NCBI GenBank assembly: GCA_023375785.1
Contig: SZWC01000029.1
Location: forward strand, 653,230 to 717,229
From: Penium margaritaceum
Taxonomy: Eukaryota; Streptophyta; Zygnematophyceae; Desmidiales; Peniaceae
DNA: 64,000 nucleotides
Direction of reading: 5' to 3'
Below the pieces are notes generated by a model. It saw only the letters and a list, made by a program, of their open reading frames with translations, was not told the DNA's origin and did no database searches. Position numbers and translations under genes: made by a program. Position 1 is the stretch's first letter. Each line of letters starts with the position of its first letter. Positions 32,777-43,418 of this stretch are shown here, piece by piece.

Positions 32777-33540
32777 GGTGCCCAGGCCAGGCAGCTCAGC
32801 TGCACATGGCCTCCAGATCAAGAAATGGCGCAAGTGTCGGCTACATCACGTAACAGGGTGACGCGATGTAACTACTATCGGGAGCACTAGCTCCCGATAG
32901 AATCGAGCAGTTGCTCCGACTGAGGTAGAGCCGGGTAGTCACTACCCCCTTAACGTCTGTAAGTAGCCATATCGCTCGAAAGTGCATATCGACATCTCAA
33001 ACCTCATCCTTGACGCGGTGGTTTGGTCAACATAGAATGTGAATGAAGTATTTTTACGTGTCGGTTTACGAAACATTACTTCATTCACGTATACGTGAAA
33101 CGATGACTACGAAGATCACAAACAGTAGCTAGTATATCAACAAAACATCCGAAATATAAAATTCACGTTCTTATGTAGCAAACCATATCCGCATGTGTCT
33201 TGTGTCATCTCCAAATTCGAGGTTGTGCATGCCATTGGTCGAACAATTGCGTCGGCGTGGATGGGGGCGCACTTCCACACTGTCCAACCTGGCAATGTGG
33301 AGCTCCCTATGCATGACCCCAATTGGTAGATGGTGTGGGTACGATGCCACCTGGCACGAGTCATACATTGATTCATGCCACATGGCCTGATGCTTAACCT
33401 TTAGCACAGTGCGTGCATGTAAAGTAGCAGTGACGCACCGAGAGCCGAACTCGCATTTTCCTGACCCTGGAATATTCCTTGGTCGCTCACTGTCGTTGGC
33501 AAAATTTGGTCCGGGTTGCACCCAGTCGCCCATACAATAG
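32777..33540 (-). other. 5' non-coding region of element 2 with palindromes
   Basis: About 760 bp upstream of the transposase ATG show no protein I can recognise. Three perfect inverted structures stand out: an 11-bp-arm hairpin with a 4-base loop (32875-32885 and 32890-32900), 12-bp arms GTGAATGAAGTA (33039-33050) and its complement (33077-33088), and a 16-bp palindrome TTCACGTATACGTGAA (33084-33099). The region should contain the transposase promoter; I could not identify a TATA box with confidence. Confidence 0.5.
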
Positions 33541-33547
33541 CAACACC

Positions 33548-33580
33548 GCATCGATGTAGCATCGATGCCCCTCGATGTGC
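33548..33580 (-). repeat. Right subterminal palindromes of element 2
   Basis: GCATCGATGT (33548-33557), GCATCGATGC (33559-33568) and CTCGATGTGC (33571-33580) are variants of the ACATCGATGT palindrome repeated at the left end. Matching motifs near both ends support transposase-binding sites and confirm that both ends belong to one element. Confidence 0.7.
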
Positions 33581-33615
33581 CGTTGTCGTTGTAGTCGCCC
33601 TACAACGAACAACGA

Positions 33616-33626
33616 GGGCAACTCTG
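33616..33626 (-). repeat. Right terminal inverted repeat of element 2
   Basis: GGGCAACTCTG on the + strand, CAGAGTTGCCC inward, matches the left terminus at 10 of 11 bases and directly abuts the target duplication. Confidence 0.88.
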
Positions 33627-33634
33627 GTAAGTAC
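33627..33634 (+). repeat. Target-site duplication, right copy (GTAAGTAC)
   Basis: Exact copy of 29152-29159. The octamer is common in the array, so the match alone is weak evidence. Its position directly at both termini and the empty-site paralogues make it convincing. Confidence 0.9.
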
Positions 33635-36404
33635 GTGTAAGTACATAAACGTGCGTGTAAGTACGTGTAAGTGCGTGTACATGTGTGTTAGTGTGTGTAA
33701 GTGCGTGTAAGTGCATATAAGTGCGTGTAAGTGCGTGTAAGTGCGTGTAAGTGTATGTAAGTGCGTGTAAATACGTGTAACTGTGTGTAAGTACGTGTAA
33801 GTGTGTGTAAGTATGTGTAAGTGCGTATAAGTGCGTGTAAGTGTGTGTAAGTATGTTTTGCTGTGTGTAAGTGCGTGTAAGTATGTGTAAGTACATGTAA
33901 GTGTGTATAAGCGCATGTAACTGTGTGTAAGTGCGTGTAATTACGTGTACATGGATATAAGTACATGTAAGTACGTGTAAGTGATTTTAAGTGTGTGTAA
34001 GTGTGTGTACGTATGTGTAAGTACGTATAAGTACGTGTAAGTGCGTGTAAGTACGTGTAAGTGCGTGTAAGTGCATATAAGTGCGTGTAAGTGCATGTAA
34101 GTGTATGTAAGTGCATGTAAGTGTGTTTAAGTGCGTGTAAGTACGTGTAAGTGGGTATAAGTGCGTGTTAGTGCGTGTAAGAGAGTGTAAGTGCATATAA
34201 ATGTGTATAAGTGCGTGTACGTGTGTGTACGTGTGTGTAAGTACATGTAAGTGCTGTAAGTGGGCGTAATTGCATGTAAGTATGTGTAAGTGCGTGTAAG
34301 TGCGTGTAGGTGCGTGTAATTGCGTGTAAGTGTGTGGAAGTACGTGTAAGTGCGTATAAGTGTGTGTAACTGCGTTTAAGTGTGTGTAAGTGCATGTAAG
34401 TGCGTGTAAGTGCATGTAAGTGTTTGTAAGTTCGTGTAAGTATGTGTAAGTGCATGTAAGTACGTGTAAGTTTGTGTAAGTACGTGTAAGTGCTTGTAAG
34501 TGCAATTAACTGCGTGTAAGTGCGTGTAAGTGTGTGTAAGTGCGTGTAAGTGTGTATAAGTGTATGTAAGTGTGTGCAAGTGCGTGTAAGGGCGTGTAAG
34601 TGTGTGTAAGTGCATGTAAGTGCATGTAAGTACGTGTAAGTGCGTATATGTGTGTGTATGTGTGTATATGTGCGTGTAAGTGCATGTAAGTGTGCGTAAG
34701 TATGTGTAAGTGTGTCTTAGTGCGTGTAAGTGCATGTAAGTGAGTGTAAGTGCATGTTACTGCGTGTAAGTGCGTGTAAGTGCATGTAAGTGCGTATAAG
34801 TACGTGTAAGTGCGTGTAAGTGCGTGTAAGTGTGGGTAAGTACGTGTATGTACGTGTAGGTGTGTGTAAGTCCGTGTTAGTGTACGTAAGTGCGTGTAAG
34901 TACGTGGAAGTGCGTGTATGTGTGTGTAAGTGTGTGAAAGTGCGTGTACGTGTGTGTAAGTGCGTATAACTGCGTGTAAGTACGTGTAAGTGTATGTAAG
35001 TGTGTGTAAACATGTGTAAGTATGTGTAAGTGTGTGTAAGTATGATATAGTGCGTGTAAGTGCGTGTAAGTGCATGTAAATGTGTGTAAGTGCATGTAAG
35101 TGTGTATAAGTGCATGTAAGTGGGTATAAGTGCGTGTAAGTGCGTATAAGTGGGTGTAAGTGCGTGTAAGTGCGTGTAAGCATGTGTAAGTACGTGTAAG
35201 TATAAGTGCGTGTAAGTGCGTGTAAGTGCGTGTAAATGCGTATAAGTGCTTATAAGTGCATGTAAGTGTATGTAGGTGCATGTAAGTGTGTTTAAGTGTG
35301 TGTAATTGCGTGTCAGTGCGTGTAAGTGCATATATGTACGCGTAACTGCGTGTAAGTGTGTGTAAGTGTGTGTAAGTGCATGTAATTGCGTGTAAGTGCG
35401 CGTAACTGCATGTAAGTACGTGTAAGTACGTACAAGTGCGTGTAAGTGCATCTAACTGCGTGTAAGTGTGTATAGTTGCGTATAAGTGTGTGTAAGTACG
35501 TGTAAGTGCGTGTAAGTGCGTGTAAGTGTGTGTAAGTGCATGTAAGTGCGTGTAAGTACATGTAAGTGTTTGTAAGCGCGTGTAAGTACGTGTAAGTGTG
35601 TGTTAGTGCTTGTAAGTTCGTGTAAGTATGTTTAAGTGTGTGTAAGTGCAATTAACTGTGTGTAAGTGCGTGTAAGTGTGTGTAAGTGTGTGTAAGTGCG
35701 TATAAGTGTGTGTAAGTGTGTGCAAGTACGTGTAAGTGTGCGTAAGTGCGTGTAAGTGTATGTAAGTGCGTGTAAGTACGTGTAAGTGCATATAAGTGCA
35801 TGTAAGTGTGTATAAGTGTAGGCAAGTACATGTTAGTGTGTGCAAGTATGTGTAAGTGCGTGTAAGTGTGTGTAAGTGCATATACGTGTGTATAAGTACG
35901 TTTTAGTGTGTGTAAGTGCGTGTTAGTACATGCAAGTGCGTGTAAGTACGTGTAAGTGCGTGTAAGTGTGGTAATTGTGTGTAAGTACGTGTAAGTACGT
36001 GTCCGTGCGTGTAAGTCCGTGTAAGTGCACGTAAGTGCGTGTAAGAATGTGTAAGTGCGTGTACGTGTGTGTAAGTGCGTGTAAGTGAATCTACATGCCT
36101 GTAAGTGCGTGTAAGGACATATAAGTGCATGTAAACACGTGTAAGTGCGTGTAAGTATGTGTAAGTACATATAAGTGCATGTAGCTGTGTGTAGGTGCGT
36201 TTAACCGCATGTAAGTACGTATAAGTGGATATAATTGCGTGTAAGTGCGTGTAAGTGTGTGTAAGTGTGTACAAGTGCGTGTAAGTGCATGTAAGTGCAT
36301 GTAAGTGTGTGTAAGTGCGTGTAAGTGCGTGTAAGTGCGTGTAAGTGCGAGTAAGTGCATGTAAGTGCGGGTATATGTGTGTAAGTGTGTGTAGGCGTGT
36401 GTAA

Positions 36405-36431
36405 GTGTGTGTGTGTGTGTATTTATTTTAG
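36405..36431 (+). repeat. GT tract followed by TTTATTTTAG (copy 2)
   Basis: GT run at 36405-36420 followed by TTTATTTTAG at 36422-36431. The downstream units (GTGCATGTAAGTTCTTG) match those after the 18.07-kb copy, showing common descent. Confidence 0.85.
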
Positions 36432-39400
36432 TGCGTGTAACCGCGTGTAAGTTGGTGTAAGTGCATGTAAGTTCTTGTAAGTGCATCTAATTGTGTGTAA
36501 GTGCGTGTAAGTGTGTGTAAGTATGCATAAGTGCGTATAAGTACATGTAAGTGCGTGTAAGTGCGTGTAAGTACATGTAAGTGTGTGTAAGTGAGTGTAA
36601 GTGCATGTAAGTGTGTGTAAGTGGCTGTAAGTGTGTTTAAGTAAGTGTATGTGCGTATAAGTGCGTGTAAGTGTGTGTAAGTACGGATAAGTGTGTTTAA
36701 GTACGTTTAAGTACGTGTACGAGTGGATAAGGGTGTGTAAGTGTATGTAAGTACGTGTAAGTGCGTGTACGTGCGTGTAAGTGCGTGTAAGTATGTGTAA
36801 GTATGTGTAAGTGTGTGTAAGTGCGTGTGAGTGTGTGTAAGTGCGTATAAGTGTGTGTTAGTGCGTGTAAGTGCGTGTAAGTGCGTGTGACTGCGTGTTA
36901 GTGCATGTAAGTGCGAGTAAGTACGTGTAAGTATGTGTAAGTATGTGTAAGTGTGTGTAAATTTGTGTAAGTGTGTGCAAGTACGTGTAAGTGCGTACAA
37001 GTATGTGTAAGTGGGTGTAAGTGCCTGTAAGTGCGTGTAAGTGCATGTAACTGCCTGTAACTGCGTGTTAGTCTTTGTAAGTGCATATATGTGCGTTCAA
37101 GTGCGTATAAGTGTGTGTAAGTGCATGTAACTGCCTGTAAGTGCGTGTAAGTGCGTACAAGTACGTGTAAGTGCATGTAAGTGCATATAAGTGCGTGTAA
37201 GTACGTGGAAGTACGTGTAAGTGCGTGTAAGTGCGTGTAACTGCGTATGAATGCGCGTACGTACATGTAAGTGTATGTAAGTGCGTGCAAGTGCGTCTAA
37301 CTACATGTAATTACGTGTAAGTTTGTGTAAGTACGTGTAAGTACGTGTACGTGCAATTAACTGCGTGTAAGTGTGAATTAGTGCATGTGAGTGCGTGTAA
37401 GTGCGTATAAGTACATGTTAGAGTGAGTAACTGCGTGTAAGTGTGTGCAAGAGCGTGTAAGTGTGTGTATGTATGTGTAAGTGCATGTAAGTGTGTGTAA
37501 GTGCGTGTAAGTGCGTGTAAGTACGTGTTAGTGCGTGTAAGTGCATGTAAGTGCATGTAAGTGGGTGTAAGTAGGTGTAAGTACGTGTAAGTGTGTGTAA
37601 GTGCCTGTAAGTGCGTGTAAGTACGTGTAAGTGTGTGTAAGTGCGCGTAAGTGCGTGTAAGTGCGTGCAAGTACGTATAAGTGTGTGTAAGTGTGTGCAA
37701 GTACGTGTAAGTGTGTACAAGTGCGTGTAAGTACGTGAAAGTGCGTGTAAGTGTGTGTAAGTACGTGTACATGCGTGTAAGTGCATGTCAATGTATGTAA
37801 GCACGTATAAGTGCGTATAAGTGCGTGTAAGTGCGTGTAAGTGCGTGTACGTGCGTGTAAGTACGTGTAAGTGCTTGTAAGTGCATGTCAGTACGTGTAA
37901 GTGTGTGTAACTGCGTGCAAGTGCGTGTAAGTATGGATAAGTGCGTCTAAGTGCGAGTAAGTGCGTGTAAGTGTGTGTAAGTGTGTGTAAGTACAGGTAA
38001 GTGCCTGAAAGTGCGTGTAAGTGCGTGTAAGTGCGTGTAAGTGCGTATAAGTGTGTGTAAGTGCATGTAAGTACGTGTACGTGCGTGTAAGTGTGTGTAA
38101 ATGCGTGTAAGTGTGTGTAAGTGCAAATAAGTTCATTTAAGGGCATGTAAGTACATGTACATGTGGGTAAGTGCGTGTAAGTACATGTAAGTGCGTGTAA
38201 GTGTGTGTAAGTATGTATAAGTGTGTGTTAGTGCGTATAAATACGTGTAAGTATGTGTTAGTGGGTATAAGTGCGTGTAAGTGCGTGTAAGTACGTGTAA
38301 GTGCGGGTAAGTGCGGGAAAATACGTATACGTGCGGGTAAGTGTGGGTAAGTGCGTGTAAGTGCGTGTAAGTGCGTGTAAGTGTGTATAAGTGTGTGTAA
38401 GTGCGTGTAAGTGCGCGTAAGTATGTATAAGTACGTGTAAGTTTGTGTAAGTATGCGTAAGTGCGTGTAAGTGCGTGTAAGTTTGTGTAAGTGTGTGTAA
38501 GTGCGTGCAAGTGTGTGTAAGTGCGGATAAGTGTGCTTAAGTATGCATAAGTGCGTGTAAGTGCATGTAAGTATGTGTAGGTGTGTGTAAGTGTGTGCAA
38601 GTACGTGTAAGTGCGTTTAAGTATGGGTAAGTGCGTGTAAGTGCATGTAAGTGCGTGTAAGTGTGTGTAACTGCATGTAACTATGTGTTAGTTTGTGTAA
38701 GTGCATGTATGTGCGTTTAAGTGCGTATAAGTGTGTGTAAGTGCATGTAGCTGCCTGTAAGTGCGCGCAAGTGCGTATAAGTACGTGTAAGTACGTGTAA
38801 GTGCATATATGTGCGTGTAAGTACGTGGAAGTACATGTAAGTGCGTGTAAATGTGTGTAACTGCATATAAGTGCGCGTACGTACGTGTAAGTGTATGTAA
38901 GTGCGTGCAAGTGGGTCTAACTATGTGTAAGTACGTGTAAGTGTGTGTAAGTACGTGTAAGTATGTGTACGTGCAATGAACTGCGTGTAAGTGTGAATAA
39001 GTGCATGTAAGTGCGTGTAAGTGTGTGTAAGTGCGTGTTAGAGTGTGTGGAACTGCGTATAAGTCTGTATAAGTACGTGTAAGTGCGTGTAAGTGCGTGT
39101 AAGTACATGTAAGGTTGTTTAAGTCCGTGTATGTACGTATAAGTGCAATTAACGGCGTGTAAGTGCGAATAAGTGCGTGTAAGTGCGTGTAAGTGCGTGT
39201 AAGTGCGTTTAAGAGCGTATAAGTGCGTGTAAGTGTGTGCAAGTGCGTGTAAGTGCATGTAAGTATGTGTAAGTGCATGTAAGTGTGTGTAAGTGCGTGT
39301 AAGTACGTGTAAGTACGTGTAAGTGCGTGTAAGTGCATGTAAGTGCACATAAGTGGGTGTAAGTAGGTGTAAGCGCGTGTAAGTGCATGTAAGTGTCTGT

Positions 39401-42400
39401 AAGTGCGTGTAAGTGTGTGTAAGTGTGTTTAAGTGCATGTAAGTGCGTGTAAATACGTGTATATGCGTGTAACTATGTGTACGTGCGTGTAAGAGCGTGT
39501 AAATGTGTGTAAGTGGGTGTAAGTGCGTTTTAAGTGCATATAAGTGGGTGTAAGTGTGTGTAAGTGCACGTAAGTGCGTGTAAGTGTGTGCAAGTACGTG
39601 TAAGTGTGTGTAAGTGTGTGCAAGTGCGTGTAAGTGTGTACAAGTGTGTGTAAGTGCGTGAAAGTGTGTGTAAGTGTGTGTAAGTATGTGTACATGCGTG
39701 TAAGTGCATGTCAGTGCATGTAAGCACGTGTAAGTGCATGTAAGTGCGTGTAAGTGTGTGTAAGTGCGTGTACGTGCGTGTAAGTACGTGTAAGTATGTG
39801 TAAGTGCATGTTAGTACGTGTAAGTGTGTGTAACTGCGTGCAAGTGCGTGTAAGTATGGATAAGTGCGTCTAAGTGCGAGTAAGTGCGTGTACGTGTGTG
39901 TAAGTGTGTGTAAGTACGGATAAGTGCCTGAAAGTATGTGTAAGTGCGTGTAAGTGCGTGTAAGTGCGTATAAGTGTATGTAAGTGCGTGTAAGTATGTA
40001 TAAGTGCGTGTAAGTGCGTGTAAGTGCGTCTAAGTGTGTGTAAGTGCAAATAAGTGCATTTAAGGGCATGTAAGTACGTGTGCATGTGAGTAAGTGCGTG
40101 TAAGTGCATGTAAGTGCGTGTAAGTGTTTGTAAGTATGTATAAGTGTGTGTAAGTGCGTATAAGTACGTGTAAGTTCGTGTAAGTGGGTATAAGTGCGTG
40201 GAAGTGTGTGTAAGTACGTGTAAGTGCGGATAAGTGCGGGAAAAAGCGTGTACGTGCAGGTAAGTGCGATAAGTGCGTGTAAGTACATGTAAGTACGTGT
40301 AAGTGCGTGTAAGTGCGTGTAAGTACGTATAAGTATGTATTAGTATGTGTAAGTATGCGTAAGTGCGTGTAAGTGCGTGTAAGTGCGTGTAAGTGCGTGT
40401 AAGTGCATGTAAGTGTGTGTAAGTGCGGATAAGTGTGCTTAAGTACGTATAAGTGCGTGTACATGTGGGTAAGTGCGTGTAAGTGCATGTAAATATGTGT
40501 AGGTGTGTGTAAGTGTGTGTGTAAGTGCGTATAAGTGCGTGTAAGTATGTGTAAGTATGTGTAAGTGTGTGTAAGTGCATGTAAGTGCGTGTTAGTGTGT
40601 GAAAGTGCGTGTAATGGTGTGTAACTGCGTGTAAGTGCGTGTAAGTATGTGTAAGTGCGTGTAAGTGCGTGTAAGTGTGTGTAAGTGGGTGTAAATATGT
40701 GTAAGTGCATGTAAGTGTGTGTAAGTGCGTGGAAGTACGTGTAAGTGCGTATAAGTACGTATAAGTGCGTTTAAGTGCATGTAAGTGCGTGTAACTGCGT
40801 GTTAGTGCCGGTATATGCGTGTAAGTATTTGTAAGTGCGTATCAGTGTGTGTAAGTGCGTATAAGTGCGTGTAAATGCGTGTAAGTGCATGTAAGTACGT
40901 GTACGTGTGTGTAATTACGTGTAAGTGCGTGTAAGTATGTGTAAGTGCGTGTAAGTGTGTGTAATTGCGTGGAAGTGCGTGTAACTGTGTGTAAGTGTGT
41001 GTAAGTGCGTGTAAGTATGTGTAAGTGTGTATAAGTTTGTATAAGTATGTGTATGTGCGTGTAATTGCAAACAACTGCGTATAAGTATGTGTAAGTTTGT
41101 GGAAGTGCGTGTAAGAGCGTTTAAGTGCGTGTAAGTGTGTGTACGTGCGTGTAAGTGTGTGTAAGTGTGTGTAAGTGCGTGTAAGTTCGTGTAAGTGCAT
41201 GTAAGTGTGTATAAGTACGTTTAGGTGCGTATAACTGCGTATACGTGCATGTTAGTGAATGTAAGTGTGTATAAGTGCGTGTAAGTGCCTGTAAGTGCGT
41301 GTAAGTGCGTATAAGTGTGGCCAAGTACCTCTAAGTGTGTGTAGGTTCGTGTAAGTCTGTGTAAGTACACGTAAGTGCGTGTAAGTGAATATAAGTGCGT
41401 ATAAGTGTGTGCAAGTATGTGTACGTTCGTGTAAGTGTGTGTAAGTGTCTGTAAGTGCGTGTAAATACGTGTAAGTGCATGTAAGTGTGTGTAAGCCCGT
41501 GTAAGTGCGTGTAATTGCGTGTAAGTACATGTAAATTTGTGTAAGTGCGTGTAAGTACGTGTAAGTGCGTGAAAGTGTATAAAAGTGCGTGTAAGTGCGT
41601 GTAAGTTTGTGTAAGTGCATGTAAGCGCGTGTAAGTACGTGCAAGTGTGTGTTAGTCCATGTAAGTGCGTGTAAGTGCGTGTAAGTGCGTGTAAGTGTGT
41701 GTAACTGTGTGTAAGTGCATGTAACTGCGAGTAAGTATGTGTAAGTATGTGTAAGTGCGTGTAAGTGCGTGTAAGTGTGTGTAAGAGCGTGTAAGTGTGT
41801 GTAAGTGCGTGTAAGTACGTGTAAGTACGCATAGTGCATGTAAATGTTTGTAAGTGTGTGTAAGTACGTATAAGGGCGTGTAAGTGTGTGTAAGTTTGTG
41901 TAAGTACATGTAAGTGTGTGTAAGTGCGTTTAACTAAATGTAATTGTGTGTAAGTGCGTGTAAGTGCATGTAAGAGTATCTACGTGTGTGTAAGTGTGCG
42001 CAAGTGCGTATAAGTACATGTAAGTGAGTGTAAGTGTGTGTAAGTGCATGTAAGTGCGTGTAAGTGCGTGTAAGTACGTATAAGTACGTGTAAGTGCATG
42101 TAATTGCATGTAAGTACGTGTAAGTACGTGTAAGTACGTGTAAGTGCGTATATGTACGTGTAAGTGCATGTAAGTATGTGGAAGTGTTTGTAAGTGCGTG
42201 TAAGTGCGTGTAAGTGCGTGTAAGTGTACATAAGTGCGTGTACATGTGTGCAAGTATGTTTAAGTGTGTGTAAGTGCGTGTAAGTGCGTGTAAGTGCATG
42301 TAAGTATGTGTAAGTGTGTGTAAGTGTGTGAGAGTGCATGTAAGTGCGTGTAAGTATGTGTAAGTATTTGTAAGTTCGTGTAAGTATGTGTAAGTGCGTG

Positions 42401-43396
42401 TAAGTGCATATTACTGCGTGTAAGTACGTGTAAGTGCGTGTAAGTACGTGTAAATGCGTGTAAGGGCGTGTAAGTGTGTATACGTGCGTATAAATGCATG
42501 TAAGCGCATGTAAGTGCGTGTAAGCATGTGTAAGTGCGTGTAACTACATGTAAGTGCGTGTAAGTGGGTGTATGTGCATGTAAGTACGTGTAAGTGTATA
42601 TAAGTGCGTGAAAGTGCGTGTAAATTTGTGTACGTGTGTGTAAGTGCGTGCAAGTGCATGTAAGTGTGTGTAAGTGTGTGTAAGTGCGTGCAAGTGTGTG
42701 TAACTGCGTGTAAGTGCATATAACTGCGTGTAAATATGTGTAAGTGCGCGTAAGTATGTGAAAGTGCGTGTAAGTACGTGTAAGTATGTGTAAGTGCGTA
42801 TAAGTGCGTGTAAGTACGTGTAAGTGCATGTTAGTATTTGTAAGTGCATGTAAGTACGTGTAAGTGCATGTAAGTGCGTATAAGTTTGTGTAAGTACGTA
42901 TAAGTATGTGTAAGTGCAATTATCTGTGTGTAAGTGCGTATAAGTGCGTGTAAGGTCGTGTAAGTGCGTGTAAGTGTGTGTAAGTGCGTGTAAGTATGTG
43001 CAAGTGCGTGTAAGTGGGTGTAAGTGTGTGTAAGTACGTGTAAGTGCGTATAAGTGCATGGAAGTGCATTCAAGTGCGTGTAAGTACGTGTAAGCACGTG
43101 TAAGTGCGTGTAAGTGTGTATAAGTGTGTGTAAGTGCGTGTAAGTATGTGTAAGTGTTTGTAAGTACGTGTAAGTGCGTGTAATTGTGTGTAAGTATGTG
43201 TTCGTATGTGCAAGTATGTGTAAGTGTGGGTAAGTGCGTGTAAGTGTGTGTGAGTGCGTGTAAGTGCAGATAAGTGTGTATAAGTACGTGTGAGTGCATG
43301 TAATTGCGTGTAAATGCGTGTAAGTATGTATAAAGGCATGCAAGCGCACGTAAGTGCGTCTAAGTGCGTGTAAGTGTATGTAAGCATGTGTAAGTT

Positions 43397-43418
43397 TGTG
43401 TGTGTGTGTTTGTTTTAG
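43397..43418 (+). repeat. GT tract followed by TTTGTTTTAG (copy 3)
   Basis: GT run from 43397 passing into TTTGTTTTAG (43409-43418). The units after it (GTCCATGTAAGTTGTTG) are diverged versions of those after copies 1 and 2. Confidence 0.8.

Larger units (their letters stand above)
29160..33626 (-). mobile_element. Complete but decayed hAT transposon (element 2)
   Basis: A 4467-bp hAT element inserted in the array, with its gene on the minus strand. Its ends are CAGAGTTGACC (29160-29170) and the inverted CAGAGTTGCCC (33616-33626), 10 of 11 matching, flanked by the 8-bp duplication GTAAGTAC. In gene order it holds about 840 bp of 5' non-coding DNA, a BED zinc-finger region, the DUF659/RNase-H core, the hAT dimerisation domain and acidic/Ala-rich tail, and a 3' region with AATAAA. 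The frame carries several in-frame stops and a shift, so this copy is probably unable to make transposase but may still be mobilised in trans. An N at 30524 is flanked by duplicated sequence. Paralogous array blocks at 23.16 and 15.24 kb lack the element. Confidence 0.93.

Noticed and set aside
33171-33551. A 126-codon minus-strand frame near the right end of element 2
   Set aside because: It has no recognisable domain, overlaps another frame of equal plausibility and lies in the subterminal non-coding region.
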